Origin: an uncultured Muribaculaceae bacterium
Lineage (GTDB): Bacteria > Bacteroidota > Bacteroidia > Bacteroidales > Muribaculaceae
Length of the DNA: 64,000 nt
Assembly: GCA_910578395.1 (NCBI GenBank)
Contig: CAJTPZ010000004.1
Location: 186,001 to 250,000 of the forward strand
Direction of reading: 5' to 3'
In this document: piece after piece, positions 35,917 through 42,904 of the stretch
Layout: every line of letters begins with the position of its first letter
Position numbering within the stretch: the first letter of the stretch is position 1
Notes under the pieces: model-generated
Database searches by the model: none
What the model was told of the DNA's origin: nothing
What the model saw: the letters and a program-made list of their open reading frames with translations, nothing else
Made by a program: the position numbers and the translations under genes

Positions 35917-36893
35917 AGACAACACCTACCAGATACATTCACTCACGTGCGGCGGCAATCATGCTCATGATTGTCGCCGTATGTGCTGCTGCGCTCAACC
36001 TGCAGCACACAGGCGACTTCATGCCCGACCACACGTCTACAGTAGCCTACACCTCGCCTTACAGCTGGCTCCCTCAGGGGTGGTATTCATTTGCCGCAAA
36101 CATAGCCGCCAACGTCGCTATAGCTTTCATGCTGCTCATGATAAACCGCACATACCGCCTGATGCGTTCGATCACATGGATATTCGTGGGCTTATTCTTC
36201 TTCATGCAGCTCGCACAACCGGGAGTGCTCGGCTACTTCTACGGAGGCTCATTCATGGCTCTTGTCATGCTTGCACTCACCGCCCTGCTCTTTTCTACCT
36301 ATGCCGATCCCGCTCTCACCCGATCGACCTATCTGCTGTTTTTTCTCCTGACACTTGCAGCGCTCTTCCGCTACAACATCATTTTCTTTCTTCCTGTATT
36401 CATTCTCGGCACGATGCAGATGAAGACATTTGGTATGCGCACGCTGCTTGCCTCCATAATGGGCATAGTCACTCCTTTGTGGATACTGCTTGGCTTCGGG
36501 CTTCTAACCGTCGACATGCTCCACATGCCGGTATTTGAGCCAGCGCTTCCCGACACCGATACCACTGCACGTGTCACAAGTCTTGCCACGACTGCATTCA
36601 CAGGTGGCCTGGGACTGATATTCACATGCGCCAACCTAATGAAAGTGATGAGCTACAACTCGGCACGAAGGGCCTTCAACGGGTTCCTGACGTTGCTCTT
36701 TCTCACCACGATAATACTCATCATCGCCGACCACACCAATTATCTGCTCTACATACCTCTGCTCAACACCATAGCCGCCTACCAGACAGGACACTTCTTC
36801 GCCACAAGGCGTTATCGGCTCAGCTACATACCAGTAGGCATTATCCTCATTATCTACGGCACACTCGCTGCCATACCGGCACTCACACCATGA
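35913..36893 (+). CDS. Polytopic membrane protein, possibly DUF6427
   Basis: The 326-residue protein has about nine hydrophobic segments (AAAIMLMIVAVCAAALNLQ at the N-terminus to LSYIPVGIILIIYGTLAAI at the end) with few charged loops. Layout, size and the position after purD resemble the DUF6427 group of Bacteroidetes, but I am not certain of the family. No catalytic motif is visible. The GTG start overlaps purD, and the stop overlaps the folA start, so the three genes are coupled. Confidence 0.7.
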   Translation: MKTTPTRYIHSRAAAIMLMIVAVCAAALNLQHTGDFMPDHTSTVAYTSPYSWLPQGWYSFAANIAANVAIAFMLLMINRTYRLMRSITWIFVGLFFFMQLAQPGVLGYFYGGSFMALVMLALTALLFSTYADPALTRSTYLLFFLLTLAALFRYNIIFFLPVFILGTMQMKTFGMRTLLASIMGIVTPLWILLGFGLLTVDMLHMPVFEPALPDTDTTARVTSLATTAFTGGLGLIFTCANLMKVMSYNSARRAFNGFLTLLFLTTIILIIADHTNYLLYIPLLNTIAAYQTGHFFATRRYRLSYIPVGIILIIYGTLAAIPALTP

Positions 36894-37378
36894 CAACAAT
36901 AATAGTCGCACTGACATCAGATCTCGCCATAGGCAAAGACGGCGACCTCCTTTACCACATTCCGGCCGACATGCGTCGTTTCCGTCAGCTCACAACCGGC
37001 CATACAGTCATAATGGGGCGCAAGACCTTCGAGTCACTGCCGTCAGGGCCGCTGCCCAACCGGCGCAACATAATCGTGAGCCGCCGCAATAACCTTGAAA
37101 TACAGGGAGCCGAAGTCGCCGCATCGCTTGACGAGGCAATCGATCTGGCAGGAAACGACCATATATATATTATCGGCGGAGCACAGATATATGACGCTGC
37201 CATTAATGTGGCTGACCGGCTCGAACTTACCGAAATAATGGCCGAACGACCCGATGCCGACACTTTTTTTCCTGTAATCGATCCAGAACAATGGCGCACT
37301 GTGGTTGTCACCGATCCCGAAACCGATCCGCGCTCCGGAGTCACCTATCGTTATCACACTCTCGTGCGTCTGGCATGA
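36890..37378 (+). CDS. folA: Dihydrofolate reductase
   Basis: The 162-residue enzyme reads IIVALTSDLAIGKDGDLLYH, with IGKDGDLLYHIPADM as the substrate/NADPH loop, FRQLTTGHTVIMGRKTFESL and IYIIGGAQIYDAAI. It makes tetrahydrofolate. The ATG at 36890 overlaps the previous stop and is the only start that gives a normal DHFR; a longer in-frame extension upstream lies inside the membrane-protein gene and is rejected. No thyA is adjacent in this window. Confidence 0.96.
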   Translation: MTTIIVALTSDLAIGKDGDLLYHIPADMRRFRQLTTGHTVIMGRKTFESLPSGPLPNRRNIIVSRRNNLEIQGAEVAASLDEAIDLAGNDHIYIIGGAQIYDAAINVADRLELTEIMAERPDADTFFPVIDPEQWRTVVVTDPETDPRSGVTYRYHTLVRLA

Positions 37379-37380
37379 AC

Positions 37381-37412
37381 CATGATCACACGACTTTTGT
37401 TAAATGATCATG
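37381..37412. repeat. Inverted repeat across the start of the His-rich lipoprotein gene
   Basis: CATGATCA (37381-37388) and TGATCATG (37405-37412) are perfect inverted copies separated by 16 bp and span the start codons at 37404/37410. Each half contains the palindrome TGATCA. It may be an operator or an mRNA hairpin over the start; nothing else nearby indicates which. Confidence 0.4.
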
Positions 37413-37613
37413 AGACGCTTCAACTATAAAAGCAGAATTACGTGGCTGCTGATCGCTCTTGCGGCAACAGTGTGCGGCACCACACTCTCCGGTTGCGGTA
37501 CAATAAGAAGCTACTGGGGTGTGGAAAACGAATATGAATGGTGCGATGGTCATGATCACCATCACAAGCCGCCCAAACACAAGAAGCATAAAAAGCACAA
37601 ACACCACCATTGA
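37404..37613 (+). CDS. Small His/Lys-rich lipoprotein
   Basis: The 69-residue product has a lipoprotein signal (ITWLLIALAATVCGTTLSGC) with the acylated Cys near 31, then RSYWGVENEYEWCDGHDHHH and a tail of His, Lys and Pro with about ten His in the last 22 residues. The tail probably binds metal such as Zn, Ni or Cu at the cell envelope. A second ATG at 37410 is equally possible as the start. It is monocistronic, closed by a strong hairpin, and has a weak -7-like GACTTTTG just upstream. Confidence 0.75.
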   Translation: MIMRRFNYKSRITWLLIALAATVCGTTLSGCGTIRSYWGVENEYEWCDGHDHHHKPPKHKKHKKHKHHH

Positions 37614-37625
37614 CCTGTAAAAAAC

Positions 37626-37660
37626 AAGCAGCGGCGTAACTAAAAAATACGCCGCTGCTT
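37626..37660. terminator. Bidirectional terminator between lipoprotein and lyase genes
   Basis: AAGCAGCGGCGTA (37626-37638) pairs perfectly with TACGCCGCTGCTT (37648-37660) around a 9-nt A-rich loop. T-rich sequence follows on the plus side. It separates the convergent lipoprotein and tryptophanase-family genes. Confidence 0.8.
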
Positions 37661-37688
37661 CCTGTATTTTATTGTAATTGCGCCTTTC

Positions 37689-39137
37689 TCAGAGGCTATC
37701 GCCGAAATCGGCCTTGAACTGTGTCACCAGATCTTCCTGCCAGTGACCGATCTCCTTCATCCGTCCAAAGAAGAAACGCAGAACATTCGGCTCCATCGTC
37801 CATTGAAGGCCTCCTATGATATGACGATTGTCCCACACCCACTTCACGCGGTCTGCCACATATTTTATCTGCGACAGCGTATAGACACGACGCGGCACAG
37901 CAAGACGCAGTAGCTCAAGCTCGGCATATCGCTCAGTTCCGTCCGGCTCACGCTGCTCCGATACTGTACCTCGCTCCATGCCACGCACACCGCTGGCAAT
38001 ATATATCGCCGCTGCGACTGCCGCTGCCGGATACTGTCCGTGAGGCATCTCAGGCACAAACTCCGAGCAGTTGAGGTGGGCGCCCAGACCGCCGGCCGGA
38101 GTTATCACCGGCACACCGTAATCATCAAGCTCTTTCACAAGATAGGAAATAAACTCCGGTCCCTGGTTTATATATTCCATGTCAAGCGACTCATAGAGTC
38201 CCTGCGCAAGAGCTTCCATAGAACGCACCTCCATACCGCCATAAGTGAGAAATCCCTCATAAAGAGGTATATATTCCATCATCTCGGCCGTATACTTCGG
38301 ATCGACGCTACAGATTATACCGCCACGAGAGAAACCGAGCTTACGGGCCGAAAAATATATGATGTCACATTTAGAAGCAAGCAGATGATATATTTCGCGG
38401 GTAGTCATGTACTTGCACTGCGCCTCACGTGTTTTCATGAAATAAACGTTGTCTTGCAGCAACGAAGCGTCAAGCACCGACTTCACCTTGTACTTATGGC
38501 ATATATCAGCCACCGCAAGCATATTTTCAAGAGACACAGGCTGTCCGCCGATCAAATTTGTGCCAGCCTCGATACGCACAAAAGCCACCTTTTCGGGACC
38601 ATACTTTTCAATCGTAGCCTTCAGTTCCTCAAGATCAAAATCACCCTTGAACATGTCATCGCTCTTAGGCTCAAGCCCCTTGCGGTTCACCACCTCGATC
38701 ACCTCGCCGCCCAGACGCGTGATATGGGCCTTGGTCGTGGTAAAATGATAGTTCATGATAGCGACCATACCCGGCTTCACATAAGCCTCCGCAAGAATAT
38801 TCTCACAGGCGCGTCCCTGGTGGGCCGGGAGCACATTATCACAGCCAAACACAGCCTTAACAGCCGCCTTCACACGATTGAACGTCTCGCTGCCCGCATA
38901 TGAGTCGTCCGCCTGAAACATAGCCGCAGTCTGCAGATCCGACATACCGTTGACACCCGAATCGGTAAGCATGTCGAGATAGACATCCTTGTTCTGAAGC
39001 AAAAATGTATTGTTGCCTGCATCCTGGATCGCACGCAGACGCTCCTCTACAGGAAGAAGCTTCAGTTTCTGCACTACACGCACCTTGTGCATCTCAAGAG
39101 GCACCTGATTTTCCGACTTATAAAATTTTACTGGCAT
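37689..39137 (-). CDS. Tryptophanase/tyrosine phenol-lyase family PLP enzyme
   Basis: The 482-residue beta-eliminase has DVYLDMLTDSGVNGMSDLQ, DDSYAGSETF, LPAHQGRACEN with the phosphate-binding Arg, NYHFTTTKAH, and SARKLGF with the PLP lysine near 266. MERGTVS near 387-393 has the Arg that distinguishes tyrosine phenol-lyase from tryptophanase, and LLRLAVPRRVYT carries the carboxylate-binding Arg. At the site where both known enzymes have Asp-Ala-(Thr/Ser)-Arg, this protein has Asp-Ala-Ser-Leu (VLDASLLQ near 224), losing the Arg that contacts the PLP hydroxyl. The substrate is therefore uncertain. It diverges from an AraC regulator. Confidence 0.85.
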   Translation of the reverse strand: MPVKFYKSENQVPLEMHKVRVVQKLKLLPVEERLRAIQDAGNNTFLLQNKDVYLDMLTDSGVNGMSDLQTAAMFQADDSYAGSETFNRVKAAVKAVFGCDNVLPAHQGRACENILAEAYVKPGMVAIMNYHFTTTKAHITRLGGEVIEVVNRKGLEPKSDDMFKGDFDLEELKATIEKYGPEKVAFVRIEAGTNLIGGQPVSLENMLAVADICHKYKVKSVLDASLLQDNVYFMKTREAQCKYMTTREIYHLLASKCDIIYFSARKLGFSRGGIICSVDPKYTAEMMEYIPLYEGFLTYGGMEVRSMEALAQGLYESLDMEYINQGPEFISYLVKELDDYGVPVITPAGGLGAHLNCSEFVPEMPHGQYPAAAVAAAIYIASGVRGMERGTVSEQREPDGTERYAELELLRLAVPRRVYTLSQIKYVADRVKWVWDNRHIIGGLQWTMEPNVLRFFFGRMKEIGHWQEDLVTQFKADFGDSL

Positions 39138-39170
39138 CTCAGTTTCTTTATGATTGATTTATTTACTACC

Positions 39171-39178
39171 CAAATGTA
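39171..39178 (-). promoter_or_regulatory. -7 promoter box of the lyase gene
   Basis: On the minus strand the box reads TACATTTG, 33 bp upstream of the ATG at 39137. No TTTG occurs at the -33 position; repeats that may bind the AraC regulator begin 25 bp further upstream, which fits an activator-dependent promoter. Confidence 0.55.
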
Positions 39179-39202
39179 TCGGCTTGACCCCGATTAGATA
39201 TG

Positions 39203-39275
39203 AACATTATTACTTTAAAAAATACCATTATTACATATTCAAGTAATTTATACCATATTTACCGACCAATATTAC
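39203..39275. repeat. Four direct copies of an 11-bp motif, candidate AraC operator
   Basis: AACATTATTAC (39203-39213), ACCATTATTAC (39224-39234), ACCATATTTAC (39252-39262) and ACCAATATTAC (39265-39275) are near-identical direct repeats with start-to-start distances of 21, 28 and 13 bp. The first pair, one per two helical turns, is the usual spacing for the two HTH motifs of an AraC-family protein. They lie between the divergent lyase and araC-type genes. Confidence 0.6.
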
Positions 39276-39315
39276 TTTTTACATCTATCTTTATAACATA
39301 AACCGTCACATCACT

Positions 39316-40200
39316 ATGCATATTGATCTTTTCAATTCCTACTTCGGACAGTCAAGCCCACACCCGCTTATAGGCGTAGGCGACCTCGCCAGGGCCGACG
39401 CTTCCATATTCACCCCTACCGACTTCGGCATGTACTGCGTGGTTCTGATGGATGTAAACTTCGGGCAGCTTACAAAAGACGGCAACGAAATCACATATCA
39501 GCCTGGAACACTTTTTTCACTACGACCCGGACAGGAAGTCGCACTCACGCGTGACCATGGCGTCGAACCACGAGGCATGATACTCGCATTCCGACCCGAG
39601 CTATTGCAGAAAACCGGACTCGGACGCGACTTCTACATGTTCCGTTTCTTCTTCTACGACGTACTCGAGGCCATCGAGCTAACACGAATCGAACGCAACA
39701 TAGTAATGAACTGTTTTAGCAACCTCATAGCCGAACTCAACACACCTCGCGACTACATGTCCGACCAGCTCCTGCGACTTGGCATCGGACAGCTTCTAAG
39801 TTATGTAAAACGCTTCTACGAACGGCAGTTCTCCGATATAGCCAGATCGTCCTCATCGGTTGTCGACCGCCTCGCCCATATTGTAGACAATTATCTTTCA
39901 AGCGGACTTCCGGCGCAAAAAGGACAACCGACCGTAGCATGGTGCGCCGCAGAATTCAACCTGTCACCAAACTATTTCGGCGACCTCGTGAAACGCGAAC
40001 TGCACATAACCGCTCAGGAATACATACACCAGAAAATCATTACGGCAGCCTGCCGGTTACTCAAAACAACAACGCTTTCTGTAAATGAAATAGCCGAAGA
40101 ACTCGGCTTCACCTACCCCAACCACTTCACACGTATGTTCACACGGCGTGTAGGCCTCTCCCCAATGCGCTACCGCCACGGCTCCCATGATGCCGGCTGA
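39316..40200 (+). CDS. AraC family transcriptional regulator
   Basis: The 294-residue protein has an N-terminal sensing half (1-170, with the cupin-like strand VVLMDVNFGQLTKDGNEIT and TLFSLRPGQEVAL) and a C-terminal double HTH: VAWCAAEFNLSPNYFGDLVK near 215-235 and SVNEIAEELGFTYPNHFTRM near 256-275, followed by the conserved GLSPMRYR. It most likely controls the divergent lyase gene and itself through the four 11-bp repeats. The effector is unknown. It is closed by a hairpin shared with tRNA-Asn. Confidence 0.93.
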   Translation: MHIDLFNSYFGQSSPHPLIGVGDLARADASIFTPTDFGMYCVVLMDVNFGQLTKDGNEITYQPGTLFSLRPGQEVALTRDHGVEPRGMILAFRPELLQKTGLGRDFYMFRFFFYDVLEAIELTRIERNIVMNCFSNLIAELNTPRDYMSDQLLRLGIGQLLSYVKRFYERQFSDIARSSSSVVDRLAHIVDNYLSSGLPAQKGQPTVAWCAAEFNLSPNYFGDLVKRELHITAQEYIHQKIITAACRLLKTTTLSVNEIAEELGFTYPNHFTRMFTRRVGLSPMRYRHGSHDAG

Positions 40201-40281
40201 GCCTTGCCGCAATTCATAGAAAACCATATCAGGCATTTTAATTCCCTGATACAGCTGCAAAAACAGCATACCCTGAAAACG

Positions 40282-40317
40282 AAAAGAGACCGCATCATTT
40301 CGGATGCGATCTCTTTT
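40282..40317. terminator. Bidirectional terminator between the AraC gene and tRNA-Asn
   Basis: AAAAGAGA-C-CGCATC (40282-40296) pairs with GATGCG-A-TCTCTTTT (40303-40317), 8 plus 6 bp with one C/A mismatch. T runs follow on both sides. It ends immediately next to the 3' end of the tRNA. Confidence 0.8.
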
Positions 40318-40318
40318 G

Positions 40319-40392
40319 CGCTTCAGGATGGGCTTGAACCAACGACCCCCTGATTAACAGTCAGGTGCTCTAACCAACTGAGCTACTGAAGC
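40319..40392 (-). tRNA. tRNA-Asn (anticodon GTT)
   Basis: On the minus strand a 74-nt cloverleaf starts GCTTCAG and ends CTGAAGC plus one discriminator base. The D arm is GCTC-AGTTGGTTA-GAGC, and the anticodon arm CCTGA-CTGTTAA-TCAGG places GTT at 34-36. The T arm is GTTGG-TTCAAGC-CCATC with one T-T mismatch. CCA is not encoded. Confidence 0.95.
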
Positions 40393-40444
40393 ATTTATGC
40401 AACGCCTATCTTTCAAGCGCCCCCTCTATTGGGGTTTTGCGATG

Positions 40445-40475
40445 CAAAGATACGGGTAATTTTTAAATCTGCAAA
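40445..40475 (-). promoter_or_regulatory. Promoter of tRNA-Asn
   Basis: On the minus strand TTTG (40472-40475) is followed after 19 nt by TATCTTTG (40445-40452), an exact fit to the Bacteroidetes housekeeping promoter, 53 bp before the tRNA 5' end. Confidence 0.75.
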
Positions 40476-40545
40476 CTTTTTTACAATATTTTTTTGCTGC
40501 ATGTTTTTTTGGCACTCTCCGGCACAATATATCACCCGAGTTGAC

Positions 40546-40553
40546 TATATTTG
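40546..40553 (+). promoter_or_regulatory. -7 box directly before a lipoprotein start
   Basis: TATATTTG ends 6 bp before the ATG at 40560, so the transcript would have almost no leader. No clear -33 TTTG lies at the right distance. Confidence 0.45.
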
Positions 40554-40559
40554 TTATAT

Positions 40560-41048
40560 ATGAAAAAAACGTTTTGTCGTGTAATACTCCTGTCCGTTCT
40601 TGCTGTCGCTATGGCCGCATGCGGTCGACAGAATCCCGATGCATTACTCGCATCGGCCGATGATGCGATCGGCATATCCGACTATCGGTCGGCCCAGAAT
40701 CTGTGCGACAATCTCTCCGATATAGTACGTACCGACACACTTTCCCTTCAGCCATCGCAGTATTGCAGACTTGCATTTATATATATGACGCTGGCCGAAC
40801 ATCAGTCAGCAGCAACTGCCACAGCCGAAGACAATATCGCGGCAGCATCCGCCATGTTCATAAACGCCCTGAGAATATCTCCCGATTCTGTACAGAAATT
40901 TCTCAACGGACTTGCACCCGAAAATATCGGACACGCCGAGTTGCTGTTGCATCTGTCGGAAGCCGCCGAAGCACGCAACATAATCCAGCAGTTTGAAGAA
41001 CCCGACAGCATTCCGGATTCAAGCCACAACCACGGTCATGAAAACTAA
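40560..41048 (+). CDS. Small lipoprotein with helical repeat body
   Basis: The 162-residue product starts MKKTFCRVILLSVLAVAMAAC, a lipoprotein signal with Cys near 21. The mature part is helical (PDALLASADDAIGISDYRSA, SQYCRLAFIYMTLAEHQSA, AASAMFINALRISPDSVQ) in a TPR-like arrangement and ends in a His-rich stretch (SHNHGHEN). I recognise no family. The start is fixed by the signal peptide, and the promoter box is only 6 bp upstream. It overlaps yciH by 11 bp. Confidence 0.7.
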   Translation: MKKTFCRVILLSVLAVAMAACGRQNPDALLASADDAIGISDYRSAQNLCDNLSDIVRTDTLSLQPSQYCRLAFIYMTLAEHQSAATATAEDNIAAASAMFINALRISPDSVQKFLNGLAPENIGHAELLLHLSEAAEARNIIQQFEEPDSIPDSSHNHGHEN

Positions 41049-41382
41049 CGATCTTCAAAGCGCCCTTCAGGCATTTCTGCAAAACAACCCCGACCTTCCG
41101 CAAGGAGAAGAACCGACTGAAACTTCCGGGCCAACAGAAAAAATGCCCCGGCTTATCGTAAGACTCGAAACCAAAGGACGCAACGGTAAAGCCGCCACCA
41201 TCATATCCGGACTATCGCAGATAGATCCTGGAAAAGCACAACAGCTCGCAGCCGATCTGAAAAAGAAACTCGCTACAGGCGGATCATTCCGCGACGACGA
41301 GATACTTATTCAGGGCGACCGACGACGCGATGTAATTGAAACGCTACGCTTCTTAGGATTCAAGACCAACAACTGTCCCTGA
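41038..41382 (+). CDS. SUI1/eIF1-like translation factor (YciH family)
   Basis: The 114-residue protein has a disordered N-terminus (1-35) and the SUI1 fold: PRLIVRLETKGRNGKAATII, the KKLATGGSF loop and ILIQGDRRRDVIETLRFLGF. The GGS loop and the basic strand are the ribosome-contacting parts of eIF1/YciH. In bacteria it affects start-codon fidelity. The ATG at 41038 lies inside the end of the lipoprotein gene; an upstream in-frame GTG or ATG would lie inside that gene as well. It ends before a hairpin terminator. Confidence 0.9.
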   Translation: MKTNDLQSALQAFLQNNPDLPQGEEPTETSGPTEKMPRLIVRLETKGRNGKAATIISGLSQIDPGKAQQLAADLKKKLATGGSFRDDEILIQGDRRRDVIETLRFLGFKTNNCP

Positions 41383-41404
41383 ACCGCTATATAGTGATCC
41401 CACA

Positions 41405-41436
41405 AAAAATGCTGTAGAAAATTCTACAGCATTTTT
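41405..41436. terminator. Terminator between yciH and the convergent PepSY-like gene
   Basis: AAAAATGCTGTAGAA (41405-41419) and TTCTACAGCATTTTT (41422-41436) are perfect 15-bp arms around AA, so the real hairpin opens near the loop. It ends in a T run on both strands. Confidence 0.8.
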
Positions 41437-41460
41437 ATTGTTCTGATACGTGCCGGCCAT

Positions 41461-41904
41461 TCAGTCCTCTACACTCAGGACCTTTCCTGATTTGTTGAAC
41501 TTTAACTCAACACCGTCACTAAGCTCTATATCATAGCCATTTCTCTCAACATCCATACTCACTATTTTCCGCCCAACATAATTCGTCGACACATAGTCAC
41601 GGATGGACTTCAATATGAGATTTTCAGGTACTACGCCGTCACGTCCGCTCTCAATTTCCTTCAGAGAACCATCGTGGGCAAATTCTATTTCTGTTCCGTC
41701 ATCAAGAATAACCTCATAGTCGGATTGACCGGAAATCTTGGAATCGATTTTAATACGGCTTACTCCGGCATCATGGTAATACTGACTAAGAAGAGTACGT
41801 GCACTCTCAGGCAGCTCATTAACGTCGGTCGTAATCTTGTCACGAGCCGATGCAACTCCCGACACAAGTGCGGCAGCCATAATCAAGGTAAAGATCTTTT
41901 TCAT
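41461..41904 (-). CDS. PepSY-like (PF11396) secreted protein
   Basis: The 147-residue product has a signal peptide (MKKIFTLIMAAALVSGVASA) and two BLIP-like PepSY repeats: DYEVILDDGTEIEFAHDG(S) near 65-82 and DIELSDGVELKFNKSGKVL near 125-143, each with the strand-turn-strand pattern D/E-V-x-L-D/S-G-x-E-L/I-x-F. These secreted proteins are common in Bacteroidales and their role is unclear. I chose the ATG at 41904 over a GTG 9 bp upstream because it gives the standard signal peptide. Confidence 0.85.
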   Translation of the reverse strand: MKKIFTLIMAAALVSGVASARDKITTDVNELPESARTLLSQYYHDAGVSRIKIDSKISGQSDYEVILDDGTEIEFAHDGSLKEIESGRDGVVPENLILKSIRDYVSTNYVGRKIVSMDVERNGYDIELSDGVELKFNKSGKVLSVED

Positions 41905-42024
41905 GTTTTTCACATTTAAATACTTTTATTACAGCGACATAGATCGCATACGACATCTAAACGCCGAGTACATTAAAAATGTTCTTCAAACATATAAACT
42001 GAGCCGATCGTCTCTATTTCACAA

Positions 42025-42059
42025 TAAAAAAATGTGCTGCATGATATGCAACACATTTT
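42025..42059 (-). terminator. Terminator of the tRNA-Glu/rpsT transcript
   Basis: On the minus strand, AAAATGTG (42052-42059 complement) and CACATTTT (42029-42036 complement) pair, with an inner TGCA pairing, and are followed by a run of seven T. It lies 24 bp after the rpsT stop. Confidence 0.75.
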
Positions 42060-42082
42060 CTATTCTTTCTTTGAGACTATTC

Positions 42083-42340
42083 TCAAGCGCCGAGCTTATT
42101 GATCATGCGGGCAAGCTTGCTCTTGAGATTAGAAGCCTTATTCTTTGAAATTACATGCTTACCGGCGATGCGATCAAGCATTGAGCTTACGCGCTTATAC
42201 TCTGTTTCTGCCTCTGCCTTATCGGTAATATTGCGTAAGTTGCGGACAGCATTACGCGCTGTCTTGGCATAATAGCGATTACGCAGACGACGTGTTTCCG
42301 TCTGACGAATTCTTTTCAGCGATGACTTATGATTTGCCAT
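42083..42340 (-). CDS. rpsT: 30S ribosomal protein S20
   Basis: The 85-residue protein reads NHKSSLKRIRQTETRRLRN at the start and HVISKNKASNLKSKLARMI near the end, the typical three-helix S20. It is highly basic and of standard length. tRNA-Glu lies 43 bp upstream on the same strand with its own promoter and no terminator between, so the two are probably one transcript. Confidence 0.97.
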   Translation of the reverse strand: MANHKSSLKRIRQTETRRLRNRYYAKTARNAVRNLRNITDKAEAETEYKRVSSMLDRIAGKHVISKNKASNLKSKLARMINKLGA

Positions 42341-42382
42341 TACTATGGATAATACTTCTTATTTTAAATCCTTTTGTTTCTG

Positions 42383-42454
42383 TAGCCCATAGGAGAATCG
42401 AACTCCTCTTTCAAGAATGAAAATCTTGCGTCCTAACCGATAGACGAATGGGCC
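42383..42454 (-). tRNA. tRNA-Glu (anticodon TTC)
   Basis: On the minus strand a 72-nt cloverleaf starts GGCCCAT and ends ATGGGCT plus A, with one G-T pair at the base of the acceptor. The anticodon arm CAAGA-TTTTCAT-TCTTG gives anticodon TTC, and the T arm is GAGGA-GTTCGATTC-TCCT. CCA is not encoded. Confidence 0.95.
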
Positions 42455-42488
42455 GACTTTCTGAGCGGTTACCCCTCTAAAGCGACTG

Positions 42489-42520
42489 CAAATATACAAC
42501 CTGTTTTTATTACCTGCAAA
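42489..42520 (-). promoter_or_regulatory. Promoter of tRNA-Glu and rpsT
   Basis: On the minus strand TTTG (42517-42520) is followed after 20 nt by TATATTTG (42489-42496), 34 bp before the tRNA 5' end. This is the best consensus promoter in the window. Confidence 0.8.
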
Positions 42521-42680
42521 TATTTATTCGCTTTTTTATTATTTTTCTTTGATTTTTTTGTTGAAAACTGTCAAACCTACCAATAGAGCTACACAAGACT
42601 ACACCATCACATATTTCGATCGAAATAAAAAAGCGAAACTACACCTCCTTTAACAAATATTATACTTACATTTCGTAAGT

Positions 42681-42715
42681 TTTGTTTCATAACGATAATT
42701 TTTACTATATCTTTG
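42681..42715 (+). promoter_or_regulatory. Promoter of the small RNA candidate
   Basis: TATCTTTG at 42708-42715 is a perfect -7 box. TTTGTTTC at 42681-42688 provides a -33-like element with 19 nt (from TTTC) or 23 nt (from TTTG) of spacing. No reading frame follows. Confidence 0.65.
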
Positions 42716-42718
42716 CGG

Positions 42719-42853
42719 TAAAGACTAATCCACATCTTTTTAAACCGCGGATGTTATTTGCGGAAAGATTTTGTTAGACATAGAAAGCATATAAACTTGA
42801 ATTTTGGTTATGAGGGAGGTGCGTTGCTGTGAAGCAGCGCTCTTTCGTTTTTT
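42719..42853 (+). ncRNA. Structured small RNA candidate, about 135 nt
   Basis: The region from the promoter to a terminator (GCGTTGCT 42821-42828 / AGCAGCGC 42833-42840, followed by a T run at 42848-42853) has no plausible coding frame. A long imperfect hairpin is visible: CTAA 42725-42728 with TTAG 42774-42777, ATCTTT 42734-42739 with AAAGAT 42764-42769, and CCGC 42745-42748 with GCGG 42760-42763. Size, Bacteroidetes-type promoter and terminator fit the Bacteroidales-1 or 6S-like RNAs known from this order, but I cannot confirm the family. The rest of 42455-42904 shows nothing beyond the promoters listed. Confidence 0.6.
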
Positions 42854-42904
42854 ATAATATGATCACAAAAACCAGAATTTTATAGGCATCGCGATTACAT
42901 GAGC

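Noticed and set aside
38040..38903. A 287-codon open frame on the plus strand
   Set aside because: It lies opposite the lyase gene, is rich in His and Arg as expected from a complement, and has no context.
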